The notes under the pieces were generated by a model that was given only the letters and a program-made list of their open reading frames with translations, was not told the DNA's origin and did not search any database. From Streptomyces zingiberis (GTDB lineage Bacteria; Actinomycetota; Actinomycetes; Streptomycetales; Streptomycetaceae), in assembly GCF_012034935.1 (NCBI RefSeq), contig NZ_JAATEN010000018.1, forward strand, positions 62,001 to 126,000: a stretch of DNA of 64,000 nt. The letters are read 5' to 3'. Below, one piece after another: positions 17,255 to 25,429 of the stretch. Position 1 is the first letter of the stretch, and every line of letters begins with the position of its first letter. Position numbers and translations under genes: made by a program.

Positions 17255-17506
17255 ATGGCGGAGACGGAAGCGGAACGGAGCCGGGCCGGGATCGACCCGG
17301 CCGGGCTGGACGACCCGCAGCTGCTGAGGGAGCTGGAGTCGCTCCACCGCACCCGGCACGAGACGCTGCTGCACGCCGCGCCGGACGCGCTGGAGGTCCA
17401 CACCGCGCGGACAGCCGAACTGGAGGCCGAATATCTGCGGCGCCATCCGGAGCGTCAGGTGGCGCCGTCCCGGACCCGGGAGGGCGCCCGGGCCCGGCAG
17501 CCCTGA
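17255..17506 (+). CDS. DUF6158 small protein
   Basis: 83 aa. A helical, charged protein: GIDPAGLDDPQLLRELESLHRTRHETLLHAAPDAL then HTARTAELEAEYLRRHPER, which is the DUF6158 signature. ATG 17255 follows a very strong AAGGAGGTG box. An in-frame ATG at 17147 is rejected, because its leader would be Arg-rich and the ribosome binding site would be missed. Commonly linked with stress genes in Streptomyces; no function known. Divergent from the Vms1-like gene. Confidence 0.85.
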   Translation: MAETEAERSRAGIDPAGLDDPQLLRELESLHRTRHETLLHAAPDALEVHTARTAELEAEYLRRHPERQVAPSRTREGARARQP

Positions 17507-17605
17507 CCTCGGGGCACGGCCCGGAGAGCCGCCCCGCGGTTTGGCGGCGGCGGGCCGGGGGACCCGGTGGCACGGCCAGGAGTGGCCGTGAGTGGGGAGC
17601 AGGAA

Positions 17606-17644
17606 GGCTCGGGCCCGGGAATTCAGGGATCCCGGGCCCGAGCC
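17606..17644. terminator. Perfect 15-bp hairpin terminator after DUF6158
   Basis: Arms 17606-17620 and 17630-17644 are exact complements with a 9-base loop, ~100 bases after the DUF6158 stop. Confidence 0.85.
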
Positions 17645-18170
17645 CTGTCCGGCCCCGCGGCCCCACGGCCTCACCTCTTCCCGCCCGTGGTGCCGCCCCG
17701 CCGGCCCCGTCGCCGGCCCCCGGCCGCCCGCCGGGGGAACGGGCCCGGGCCGCCGGGAGCACCCCTCCGCCACCCGCCACCCGCCTTCCGGGCCGCGGAC
17801 CGGCTCCGGGAACGGGGGGGGCACACGCCGTACGTACGGCGGGCAGGGCGGGGAAGGCGGAACCCGCAACGACAGTGAGGACCGGGTACCCCGCACCCGG
17901 AGGAGCGCGGGGTACCCGGCGGAGCACCGGAACAGGACAGCGAGAAGGACCGGGAGCGGCACATCCGTGAATCCGCGGTACCGCGACGCCGTGCACGCGT
18001 GCAGGCCGAACGTCTGAATACCTGCACGCCTGACGGCGCGAAACCAGCGGTGCCGTAAGGCGCGAAGACACGGCGAACGTCCGGTTTGACCCTGTTGGGA
18101 ACGGTCACTCGGCCCCCAGGCCCGTGACATACGTCACAGAGCGTGACATCCCCCAGGGAAGGACACGGCC
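17645..18170. other. Long intergenic region upstream of the holin-like operon
   Basis: About 525 bases without a credible gene. It contains a 13-bp perfect inverted repeat built on GGGTACC (17882-17894/17907-17919) and a 9-bp inverted repeat GCGTGCAGG/CCTGCACGC around 17996-18028. Close to the next gene, GTGAC-ATAC-GTCAC (18124-18137) is followed by a third GTGAC at 18143. The last cluster sits ~30 bases before the ATG at 18171 and could be an operator. No promoter hexamers can be assigned with confidence. Confidence 0.55.
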
Positions 18171-18383
18171 ATGGCGGTGTTCGCCATATTCATACCGATG
18201 GCCATGCTCGGCCTCCTCCTGGCCCTGAGCCGGTACGAGGAAGTCTTGTTCATGAACGAGAGGGAGGAAGACGCCAGTGACCACGACCGTGAACCGGCGA
18301 CCGCCCGGCGACGTCGGCGAACCGTCGGTCGGCGACCTCGTCAAGCAGGCCGCCGAGCAACTGTCCGACCTGGTGCGAGGTGA
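18171..18383 (+). CDS. Small membrane protein (candidate; overlaps next gene)
   Basis: 70 aa if read to its stop. The N-terminus is one clear transmembrane helix (FAIFIPMAMLGLLLALSRYEE), followed by acidic NEREEDASDHD and then an Arg-rich tail. ATG 18171 has GGAAGGA upstream. The acidic part resembles the normal end of tiny Streptomyces membrane proteins. The remaining ~35 residues overlap the next gene by 107 bases in another frame and look like read-through of that gene. So either the overlap is real or an original stop codon was lost. First gene of the operon. Confidence 0.5.
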   Translation: MAVFAIFIPMAMLGLLLALSRYEEVLFMNEREEDASDHDREPATARRRRRTVGRRPRQAGRRATVRPGAR

Positions 18384-18699
18384 GATGCGGCTGGCCCAGG
18401 CCGAGTTGACCCGTAAGGGACGGCAGGCCGGGATCGGCGGCGGGCTGTTCGGCGGAGCCGGCGTGGTCGCCCACGCCGGTTTTCTGACGCTGGTGGCCGC
18501 CGGTGTGGCCGCGCTCGCGCTGGTGCTGCCCGTCTGGGCGTCCGCGCTGATCGTGGCCGGGGCGCTGTTCCTCGCCGCCGGGGTGATGGCGGCGCTGGGC
18601 CGGAAGCGCACCCGGGAGGCGGCCCCGCTGATGCCCGAGGAGGCGATCAGCGGCGTGAGGACGGATGTCGAGCGGATCAAGGAGAGGGCGCGCCGATGA
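18277..18699 (+). CDS. Phage-holin-like membrane protein (DUF1469 / Phage_holin_3_6 family)
   Basis: 140 aa. An N-terminal amphipathic part (PSVGDLVKQAAEQLSDLVRGEMRLAQAEL) is followed by two hydrophobic segments (about 55-78 and 83-105) and a charged tail (ISGVRTDVERIKERARR). This is the actinobacterial holin superfamily III-like (Act_holin) family, chromosomal and not phage-borne. GTG 18277 has AGGGAGGAAG before it. Its stop overlaps the DUF3618 start by 4 bases (ATGA). The family is repeatedly found with DUF3618 and DUF4235 proteins, suggesting an envelope-associated complex, possibly stress-induced. Confidence 0.92.
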   Translation: MTTTVNRRPPGDVGEPSVGDLVKQAAEQLSDLVRGEMRLAQAELTRKGRQAGIGGGLFGGAGVVAHAGFLTLVAAGVAALALVLPVWASALIVAGALFLAAGVMAALGRKRTREAAPLMPEEAISGVRTDVERIKERARR

Positions 18700-18950
18700 C
18701 GAGCACCCCCGACGAGCTGCGGGCCGAGGTGGTCCAGGCGCGGGAGCGGCTCGGTGACACCGTGGCGCAGCTCGCGGCCCGTACCGATGTGAAGGCGCGG
18801 GCGAAGGCCCGTGCGGAGGAGACGAAGGAGCGGGTGCGGTCGGCGCCGGTTCCGCCGCCCGTGCTCGTCGTCGCGGGCGCGGCGGCGGTCTTCCTCGTGG
18901 CTCTGATGGTTCGCGGCCGGCGCGCCGAGAAGGGGAGGATCTGGGCGTGA
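18696..18950 (+). CDS. DUF3618 membrane protein
   Basis: 84 aa. N-terminal DUF3618 helix (STPDELRAEVVQARERLGDTVAQLAARTDVKARAK), then one transmembrane helix (about 52-70: PPVLVVAGAAAVFLVALMV), then a basic tail. ATG overlaps the preceding stop and the 3' end overlaps the next GTG by 4 bases, so the three genes are translationally coupled. Function unknown. Confidence 0.93.
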   Translation: MTSTPDELRAEVVQARERLGDTVAQLAARTDVKARAKARAEETKERVRSAPVPPPVLVVAGAAAVFLVALMVRGRRAEKGRIWA

Positions 18951-19210
18951 GCACGGTCTACAAGATTCTGAGCGCACTCTTCGGCCTGCTGGCCGGGGTG
19001 CTCGCCGGTGCCCTGTTCAAGCAGGTCTGGAAGGTCGTCTCGGGCAAGGACGAGGCGCCCGAGCCCACCGATCCGGACTACACCTGGGCGCAGATCCTCC
19101 CGCCGGCCATCCTGCGCGGGGCCATCCAGGGCGGCGTTCGCGCGGTGGTCGAACGGGGCGGTGCCCACGGTGTCCGCCGGATCACGGGGGAGTGGCCGAC
19201 CGACGACTGA
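18947..19210 (+). CDS. DUF4235 membrane protein
   Basis: 87 aa. One or two membrane segments (KILSALFGLLAGVLAGALFKQVWKVV), followed by the DUF4235 block DYTWAQILPPAILRGAIQGGVRAVVERGGAHGVRRITGEWP. GTG 18947 overlaps the DUF3618 stop. Last gene of the operon and directly followed by a strong terminator. Function unknown. Confidence 0.93.
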   Translation: MSTVYKILSALFGLLAGVLAGALFKQVWKVVSGKDEAPEPTDPDYTWAQILPPAILRGAIQGGVRAVVERGGAHGVRRITGEWPTDD

Positions 19211-19325
19211 CCGGCCGCGGGGCGGCCGGGGCGGCCGGCCCCGCTGCCGGTACGGCCGTCACGCCGCACCGGCAGCGGGCGGCGCGGGAGACGCGGACGC
19301 GTCTCCGTACCGGATGACATCGCCC

Positions 19326-19366
19326 ATCGGGGACGCCCCGGCCACCGAGGCCGGGGCGTCCCCGAT
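19326..19366. terminator. Perfect 18-bp hairpin terminator of the holin-like operon
   Basis: Arms 19326-19343 and 19349-19366 are exact complements with a 5-base loop, 115 bases after the DUF4235 stop. Confidence 0.88.
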
Positions 19367-20032
19367 GCGCGGCGCCGGGCGGGGGCGCGAGGAGGGCGGG
19401 ATGAGCCGGGTGCGTTCCCGCGCCGGGCGGCCCCACCGGCCCGGGAAGGCCCCCGCCGACCGTGCGGCGCGCACGGGTGCCGCACGCCGCCGCGCCACCG
19501 TGGCCGGCGGTGCCGGAACCCTCGCGGACCCCGGCCCCGCGGAGCCCCGGCCGCGGAGGGGGACGGAGAACACGCGGCCGGCGGCGCTCCGCCCGCGCCG
19601 TCCTTCCGCGGGATTCCGGAACCGGCCGCGGGCGCGCCTCGCCCTCCGCCGGACCGGGGCCCGTGAACGGCCCGTCGCGCCGTCCGGCACCCCGGTTTCC
19701 GTCTTTTTCCCGCCCTCCTGACCTGCGCGGATGTCCGGCGCATGGACACAGCGCGGCGGGCTGGGGGCGCTCGGTGATCCTTCCGGTCGCGCGCCCGGCG
19801 GACCTGGGTGAGCATGGAGGAGAACCTGTTCCAGCGGGCCCCGCCGCCGCCGGAAAGCACTCCACGGCCCCGTGTTTGCGCCGTGGGGGCCGGGGCAGGC
19901 GGACCATCGTGCTTCGGACCGTAGGCACGCCCGTGGGACCAGCTCTGTCTGCGGCCCCGAGCGCGCCTCGGTCCGTACGTCGTGCCTGCTCCCACGGTGA
20001 TACAAGTCCGACCGTCTGGGAGCGAGACCCTC
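19367..20032. other. Intergenic region upstream of the SigB-family gene
   Basis: About 665 bases. Frames are Arg/Pro/Ala-rich and unrecognisable. I searched by eye for GNNT-N15-GGGTAY autoregulatory SigB promoters and found none that fit. The GGGAG box at ~20018 serves the sigma gene. Confidence 0.55.
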
Positions 20033-20842
20033 ATGACGACCGTACGCGCTCACACCAAGCGGCCTCGTTCGAGGCACCCGCACGACGACGCACCCGACAC
20101 CGCCGAGGACTTCCGGAGGCTTTCCCGGATGCCCGACGGCCCCGAGAAGGACGCCCTGCGCCAGCGGATCGTCAGCGCCTGGATACCCATGGCCGAGCGG
20201 CTGGCCCGCCAGTTCCGCAACCGTGGCGAGTCCATCGAGGACCTGCAGCAGGTCGCCGCACTCGGCCTGGTCAAGGCCGTGATGCGGTACGACCCCGACC
20301 GGGGGAGCGCCTTCGAGAGCTTCGCCGTGCCCACCGTGGTCGGCGAGGTCAAGCGCCACTTCCGGGACCACATGTGGGGCCTCCATGTGCCCCGCCGCGT
20401 CCAGGAACTGCGCAACCGCGTCCGCGTGGCCTACCGCGAGTTGTCCACCACCCTCGACGGGCGCGGGCCCAGCATCCGTGAGGTCGCCCGGCACACCGGC
20501 ATGTCGGAGGACGACGTGCTGCTGGGCATGGAGGCCCTCGACAGCTTCACCCCGCTGTCGCTCGACGCCGAACTCCCCGGCTCCGAGGACGGGTACTCCC
20601 TCGTCGACACCCTCGGCTCACCCGAGCCGGGCTTCGACCGGGTCGTGGACCGGGAGGCCATCAAACCCAAGCTGAGCAGTCTGCCCGAGCGGGAGCGGCA
20701 GATCCTCTACATGCGGTTCTTCTGCGACATGACGCAGAGCCGGATCGCCGAGCAGCTGGGCATCTCCCAGATGCACGTCTCCCGGCTGATCAGCCGCACC
20801 TGCGCCAGCCTCTGCGACCAGGTGATGGCGGACGCCTCCTGA
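20033..20842 (+). CDS. RNA polymerase sigma factor, SigB/SigF/SigG family
   Basis: 269 aa, the normal size for group 3 stress/sporulation sigma factors. Region 2 is RLARQFRNRGESIEDLQQVAALGLVKAVMRYDPDRGSAFESFAVPTVVGEVKRHFRDH, with region 2.4 continuing to WGLHVPRRVQELR. Region 3 is SIREVARHTGMSEDDVLLGMEA, and region 4.2 is a helix-turn-helix RIAEQLGISQMHVSRLI. ATG 20033 is preceded by GGGAG; an ATG 17 codons upstream is weaker. Members are controlled by RsbW-like anti-sigma kinases and RsbV-type antagonists, none of which is adjacent (an RsbW-like protein sits at 33.5 kb but in a whiJ-type module). The neighbouring envelope and DUF genes are plausible targets. Confidence 0.95.
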   Translation: MTTVRAHTKRPRSRHPHDDAPDTAEDFRRLSRMPDGPEKDALRQRIVSAWIPMAERLARQFRNRGESIEDLQQVAALGLVKAVMRYDPDRGSAFESFAVPTVVGEVKRHFRDHMWGLHVPRRVQELRNRVRVAYRELSTTLDGRGPSIREVARHTGMSEDDVLLGMEALDSFTPLSLDAELPGSEDGYSLVDTLGSPEPGFDRVVDREAIKPKLSSLPERERQILYMRFFCDMTQSRIAEQLGISQMHVSRLISRTCASLCDQVMADAS

Positions 20843-20849
20843 CACCGCG

Positions 20850-20900
20850 GGAGTGGCGGATGCGCAGGACCCGCGCCGGGTCCCGCGCATCCGTCACTCC
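20850..20900. terminator. Long imperfect hairpin between convergent sigma and PAS genes
   Basis: Arms 20850-20872 and 20878-20900 form a ~23-bp stem with two mismatches. It starts 8 bases after the sigma factor stop and ends 43 bases from the stop of the opposite gene, so it probably terminates both. Confidence 0.85.
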
Positions 20901-20943
20901 CGGCCCGCGGGTTCGGGGTTCCCCGTTCCTCCGGGGCCCTCCG

Positions 20944-22305
20944 TCAGCCCGCCCCGGCATGCTCCGGGGCGGGCGCGGCCGGGCCGCCGGCACCGGTACG
21001 GCCCCCGGTGGCGGCCCCGGGCCGCAGGGCCAGGGCGAGATGGCGGGCCATCCGGTGCACGGCGCCGGCCTCGGACAGTTCGAAGGCGCGCCGCCCGCCG
21101 GTGCGGAAGAGCGTCAGCACGCCCAGCACCGGCCCGCCGGTCCCGGCAGCCCCCGGGACGGAGGGGTCCGGGCGCGCCGGATCCTGCGCGGTGCCCTGGT
21201 GCGGTGCGGTCAGCGGTACGCAGATCAGCGAGGTGACCTGGGCGGAGACCAGCACCGAGGCGCCCGAGGCGTCCCGGCCGAAGGCCTCCGGATCCTCCGG
21301 CCGTACCAGCAGGGCCGGGACGCGGTCCCGTACCGCGTCCCGGACCGGCGGGCAGTCCGCCGGGTCCTGGCCCGCCGGGCCCGTACCCGGTTCGGGCCCG
21401 GGCATGGGGCCCCGGGCCAGCACGCGCCGCAGCCGGCCGTCCGGCGCGCCGCCCTCCGGCGGGAGGGTGAGATCCGCGATCACCCAGTCCGCGAACCGGC
21501 CGTGCAGCAGCTCCGCGGCCCGGTCGAGCACGGCCCCGGGGGTGGCGGGGGAGACGGCGAGGAGCGTGGCGGCCATGTCGTCGACGAGGTCCAGGATCTC
21601 GGTGTTCCGGGAGACCTCGGCGAGGTCCGGGCGCGGAACGTTCCAGGGCGCGGCCGGGCGCGGGGTCCGGGCCGGGCGCTCGGCGCGGGCGGCGGCCCGC
21701 TGCCGCAGCTCCCGTTCGGCCTCGCGGGCCGGGACGGGGTGGAAGACGGCGAGGACCACGGACCGCTGTTCCTCCGGTGGGCGCAGCTCGGTGAGGGTGG
21801 CCCGCAGGATGTCCGCCGGCCCCGGAGCGCCCGGCGCACCGTGCTCGCGGAGGCGGCGTACCAGCAGGCTCCGGCCGCCTTCGCCGCGGGCGACGGCGGC
21901 CACCTGGGAGCGGAACGCCGCCCGCGCGTCATGGGTCAGTGCCCCGGTGAGGGCGCGGCCGGTGGCGTAGCCGGCCTGGAGGCCGAAGAGGTTCCCCGCG
22001 GCGGTGTTGACCCGGCGCACGGCGGTGGTCCGGTCCAGGAGCACCACCGGCACCGGCAGTCGCTGGAAGAGGTCGCGCAGCAGCCGGGCCTCGGGCTCGT
22101 CGCGCCGCCGGCCGTCGCCGTCGCCCGCGGCGGCGAGCTGTTCGTAGCGCGGCCAGAGCACGTCCACCGCGTGCTGGAGTTCGAAGAGGGCGGCGTCGAG
22201 CGCGGAGATCCGCTCCTCGGGAGGGAGGGACCGCGCGGACTTGAGCTCCTCGACGCGACCCCGGAAATCGGCCAGTTCCACTCCCAGCTCACCCATTCCG
22301 CCCAT
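20944..22305 (-). CDS. PAS-GAF sensor protein
   Basis: 453 aa. A helical N-terminus (about 1-60) is followed by a PAS domain (about 75-180) with FQRLPVPVVLLDRTTAVRRVNTAAGNLFG, and a GAF domain (about 235-430) with LDLVDDMAATLLA, SAQVTSLICVPL and GGPVLGVLTLFR. No kinase, phosphatase or DNA-binding output domain is visible. Many Streptomyces relatives carry an ANTAR or PP2C domain; here the C-terminus is only a Gly/Ala/Pro tail. Probably a cytoplasmic ligand or redox sensor acting by protein-protein contact. It is divergent from a GAF-ANTAR gene, and the two may belong together. Confidence 0.85.
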   Translation of the reverse strand: MGGMGELGVELADFRGRVEELKSARSLPPEERISALDAALFELQHAVDVLWPRYEQLAAAGDGDGRRRDEPEARLLRDLFQRLPVPVVLLDRTTAVRRVNTAAGNLFGLQAGYATGRALTGALTHDARAAFRSQVAAVARGEGGRSLLVRRLREHGAPGAPGPADILRATLTELRPPEEQRSVVLAVFHPVPAREAERELRQRAAARAERPARTPRPAAPWNVPRPDLAEVSRNTEILDLVDDMAATLLAVSPATPGAVLDRAAELLHGRFADWVIADLTLPPEGGAPDGRLRRVLARGPMPGPEPGTGPAGQDPADCPPVRDAVRDRVPALLVRPEDPEAFGRDASGASVLVSAQVTSLICVPLTAPHQGTAQDPARPDPSVPGAAGTGGPVLGVLTLFRTGGRRAFELSEAGAVHRMARHLALALRPGAATGGRTGAGGPAAPAPEHAGAG

Positions 22306-22556
22306 GAATCCACCGTAACCGAACCGAGATCGGGGCCCCCGGGGGGTCGCCCGGCCGGGCCCGGCCGGGCCCGGCGCGGGTCTCGTTTCCCGGCGTGGGC
22401 GCCGGGCAGGAGGGTGGGCAAATCACCCTGGGGTTCACGCCCCTGACGAGCCCCGAGGCGGGCCCGGAGGAGGGGGCTGAGGGAGCGAGGCTCCCCGTGG
22501 CGGGGCGAGGACCGCCGCCGACCCCACGGCCGGCTCGTACCGGGAGGTGTCTGCTC

Positions 22557-23447
22557 ATGCCCGAACGTGACCACGCCCCTGCCCGACCGCCGCACCGCTC
22601 CTTTCCGCAAGGCTCCGTGCACGCCGGGGTGACGGACGCCACCGGCCCGGGGCTGATCCGGCTCGCCGAGTGGGCCGCCGCCCGCAACCCCCGGTGCTGC
22701 GGGGCCAGCGCGACGGCGTTCTCGGCCGCCGGGGCCGCGGAAACCGTCCGGGGCGCCGCCGCGGGCACGGCGGCCGCGGTGGTCCCCGGCGCGCGGTCCG
22801 CCGGGGCGGTGGCTCCGCAGCCGCGGGTCTTCGCCGCCCGGCCGCCGAACACGGCCGTGACCCACCCCGATCTCTCCCCGCTGATCACCGTGCAGGTGGA
22901 GTCCGGGGAGGGGCCCGTCCCCACCGTCATGGACACCGGCCGCCCGGCCGGCTCGGAGGACCTGCTGCACGAGACCCGCTGGCCCGCCTACCGGGCCCAG
23001 GCCCTGGAGGCGGGCGTCCGCTCCAGCATGACGCTGCCGTTCCGCCGGGACGACCTGCTGGTCTGCCTCACCGTCTACGGCTTCCGCCCCGGTCCGCTGG
23101 TCGACCCGGAGCACGGGGCCACCGTCCTGCTCGGGGACCTCGTCACCGGCGAGATCGCCCGTGGCATCGAGGAACGCCGGCTGCGGAGCACCATCGACCA
23201 GCTCGGCTCGGCGCTGCGCACCCGGCCGGTGGTGGACCAGGCCTGCGGCATCGTCATGCACGTCCTCGGCTGTGACGCCGACACGGCGTTCGGCCTGCTG
23301 CGCACGATGTCCCAGCGGGACAACCGGAAGCTGGCCGGCCTCGCCGCCGGGCTGGTCGCCGGATCCGGCCGCGAGGCGGAGGAGGCGATCCTGCGCGCCG
23401 CCGGGGACGGGCACCGGCACCGTTCGTCCGGGCCCACCGCGGGCTGA
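22557..23447 (+). CDS. GAF-ANTAR RNA-binding antiterminator-type protein
   Basis: 296 aa. A GAF-like sensor region (about 95-215) includes LLHETRWPAYRAQALEAGVRSSMTLPF. A C-terminal ANTAR domain (about 225-275) runs from LRSTIDQLGSALRTRPVVDQACGIVM to DADTAFGLLRTMSQRDNRKL. ANTAR three-helix domains bind paired RNA hexaloop stem-loops and block terminators. ATG 22557 has a GGGAGGTG box; an in-frame frame extends 54 codons upstream but is low-complexity. Divergent from the PAS-GAF gene. RNA targets are unknown. Confidence 0.9.
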   Translation: MPERDHAPARPPHRSFPQGSVHAGVTDATGPGLIRLAEWAAARNPRCCGASATAFSAAGAAETVRGAAAGTAAAVVPGARSAGAVAPQPRVFAARPPNTAVTHPDLSPLITVQVESGEGPVPTVMDTGRPAGSEDLLHETRWPAYRAQALEAGVRSSMTLPFRRDDLLVCLTVYGFRPGPLVDPEHGATVLLGDLVTGEIARGIEERRLRSTIDQLGSALRTRPVVDQACGIVMHVLGCDADTAFGLLRTMSQRDNRKLAGLAAGLVAGSGREAEEAILRAAGDGHRHRSSGPTAG

Positions 23448-24006
23448 CGGGGCGCGCGCGGCGGGGCGCTCGGCTCCCCGGCCGCCGGGGAAGACACCCG
23501 CGCGCCCGCGGTGCGTGCCCGGCGGACGGGATCCGTGCCCGGTGAGCGGGGGCCGGCCGGCCCGCCCCGCTCCGGCCCGGTGCGGATCCGGTGGCGCTCA
23601 CCGCTGTGGACCCGCTGGGATCGCCACCGGCCGCGCGGTCACCGAGGCTGGTGGGGCGGTTCCGGTGCCGCGGGTGACCGGTGGCACCTCCGGGACGGGC
23701 CCGCGAAGCCTCCCCGGGCCCGGACGGCGCGGGGCGGGGCCGCCACTCTCCGGTCACGTCCGGGCGTCCGCCGGGGCCGTCTCACCGGCGGCCGGACCGA
23801 ACGGGACGTAACCGGATGGAACCGTCGGTAACCCGACAAAAATCCCGGCGAAACCTGGCCAGAACCTTGACAGAACGAGGAGAGCCGTCAACGGAACGGG
23901 GCACACGGCAAGGACGAACACACCCGCCCGCGGCGGTCCGGTGTCCTCACGGCCTCCGGGCCCGCGACACCACGGGCCGGGGCAGGAGAGCCAAGGGAGC
24001 ACCGTG
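23448..24006. other. Intergenic region, no gene seen
   Basis: About 560 bases between same-strand genes. Frames on both strands are Arg/Gly/Pro-rich without domains. The 3' part is less GC-rich, with an AAAAATCCC stretch (23838-23850) and a TTGACA at 23867-23872. The matching -10 is poor. Probably carries the promoter of the MBL gene. Confidence 0.55.
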
Positions 24007-25347
24007 ATGACGGACGGACAGGAGAGCTTCCTCCTCGGAACCACCACCGGGACCGAGCCGAGGCCCGCCGGGGCCGGCGGCACGCCCCGGGCCCCGGGGG
24101 CGGGCCCGGGCACCGCCCCCGTCCGGTCACCGGAGCGCGGCCGGGGCCCCGAAGCGCCCGGCGCGGGCCCCGGAGCCGGGCCGGGCGCCGGTGGCGGTCG
24201 CCGCGCCTCCCCGGCCGGCCCCGCCCGCCGCCTCACCGGCCCGGCGGTCACGTCCCCCACCGCCCGGAGCACCGCCCGGAGCACCGCCCGGACCACCGCA
24301 CCCGGCACCGCGCGCCCCGGCCTCCGCCGCGCCGGCCGGGATGCCGTCGGGGCGCCCCTGCCGGAGCCCCGGCCGCTGGGCGAGCCCCGCCGCTGGCCGC
24401 GCTCGTTCGCGGACCGGCTCACCACCCCCCTGCCCGCCGGGCTGGCCGGCCTCGCCCGGGTCGCCCGGGAGGGCGTGTCGCGGCCGCCCACCGCCGCCCT
24501 GGCGGAGGTGGCGGAACTGCCCGTCGCCGGGCCGGGCCCGCTGCCGGCGGCCGGCCCCGGTGAGACCACCGTCACCTGGGCCGGGCACGCGAGCTTCGTG
24601 GTGCGGATAGGCGGCCTGACCGTGCTGACCGATCCCGTCTGGTCCCGCCGCATCCTCGGCACCCCGGCCCGCGTCACGCCCGCCGGCGTCGCCTGGGAGG
24701 ACCTGCCGCCGGTGGACGCCGTCGTCATCAGCCACAACCACTACGACCACCTCGACGCGCGCACCCTGCGCCGCCTGCCGCGCGACACCCACCTGTTCGT
24801 CCCGGCCGGCCTGGGCGCCTGGTGCCGGCGCCGCCGCTTCACCCGCGTCACCGAACTCGACTGGTGGGAGGCGGTGGAACTGCCCGCGCCGGACGGCGGC
24901 TCGGTGCGGTTCGACTTCGTCCCCGCGCACCACTGGTCCAAGCGGACCCTCACCGACACCTGCCGTTCGCTGTGGGGCGGCTGGATGCTCACCGATCCCG
25001 CCGGCCGGCGCGTGTACTTCGCGGGGGACACCGGTTACGGCCACTGGTTCTCCGAGATCGGCGCCCGGTACCCCGGGATCGACCTCGCGCTGCTGCCGAT
25101 CGGCGCCTACGACCCGCCGGACATGCTGCGCGACGTGCACACCGATCCGGAGGAGGCCGTGCAGGCCTGTCTCGACCTCGGCGCCCGCCGCATGGCGACC
25201 ATGCACTGGGCGACGTTCCTGCTCTCCGCGGAGAGCCCGCTCGACCCGCTGCGCCGCGTCCGCGCCGCCTGGGCGCGCACCGGGCGCCCCCGGGAACAGC
25301 TCTGGGACCTCCCCGTCGGCGGTTCCCGCCGCCTCGCCGCGCCCTGA
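24007..25347 (+). CDS. MBL-fold metallohydrolase (NAPE-PLD/UlaG-like) with long disordered N-terminus
   Basis: 446 aa. Residues ~15-130 are Pro/Gly/Ala/Arg-rich, with a TARSTARSTARTTA repeat. The metallo-beta-lactamase domain then follows (about 180-440): VTWAGHASFVVRIGG, LTDPVWSRR, SHNHYDHLD (His243, His245, Asp247, His248), VPAHHWSKR, YFAGDTGYGHWF and the terminal MHWATF. This matches the RomA/NAPE-PLD-like group of phosphodiesterase-type lactonase/hydrolases. ATG 24007 has GGGAG at a distance; a GTG 3 bases earlier is equally possible. The long leader lacks a clear signal peptide. The substrate is unknown. A second MBL protein of a related type is encoded 0.75 kb away on the opposite strand. 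Confidence 0.92.
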   Translation: MTDGQESFLLGTTTGTEPRPAGAGGTPRAPGAGPGTAPVRSPERGRGPEAPGAGPGAGPGAGGGRRASPAGPARRLTGPAVTSPTARSTARSTARTTAPGTARPGLRRAGRDAVGAPLPEPRPLGEPRRWPRSFADRLTTPLPAGLAGLARVAREGVSRPPTAALAEVAELPVAGPGPLPAAGPGETTVTWAGHASFVVRIGGLTVLTDPVWSRRILGTPARVTPAGVAWEDLPPVDAVVISHNHYDHLDARTLRRLPRDTHLFVPAGLGAWCRRRRFTRVTELDWWEAVELPAPDGGSVRFDFVPAHHWSKRTLTDTCRSLWGGWMLTDPAGRRVYFAGDTGYGHWFSEIGARYPGIDLALLPIGAYDPPDMLRDVHTDPEEAVQACLDLGARRMATMHWATFLLSAESPLDPLRRVRAAWARTGRPREQLWDLPVGGSRRLAAP

Positions 25348-25429
25348 GCCGGGCGGGCCCGGGCCCCGGACGTGGGGCCCGGCCCGGCCCGGGTGGCGAC
25401 GCCCGGCCGTACACGGGACCCGCCGTGGG

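Noticed and set aside
17882..17919. SigB promoter considered at the two GGGTAC elements
   Set aside because: No GNNT lies 14-16 bases upstream of either one. The elements are the arms of a 13-bp inverted repeat and more likely part of a hairpin.
17992..18030. tRNA-like cloverleaf (GTGCACGCGTGCAGG...CCTGCACGC)
   Set aside because: Only one stem pairs. There is no T-psi-C or acceptor arm, so it is just an inverted repeat.
18277..18699. Prophage remnant suggested by the holin-like protein
   Set aside because: No lysin, integrase, capsid or tail gene is nearby. This holin-like/DUF3618/DUF4235 operon is a chromosomal actinobacterial arrangement.
23867..23895. TTGACA as a housekeeping promoter for the MBL gene
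   Set aside because: The -10 position reads AACGGA/ACGGAA, with no TANNNT match. It was left as a note only.
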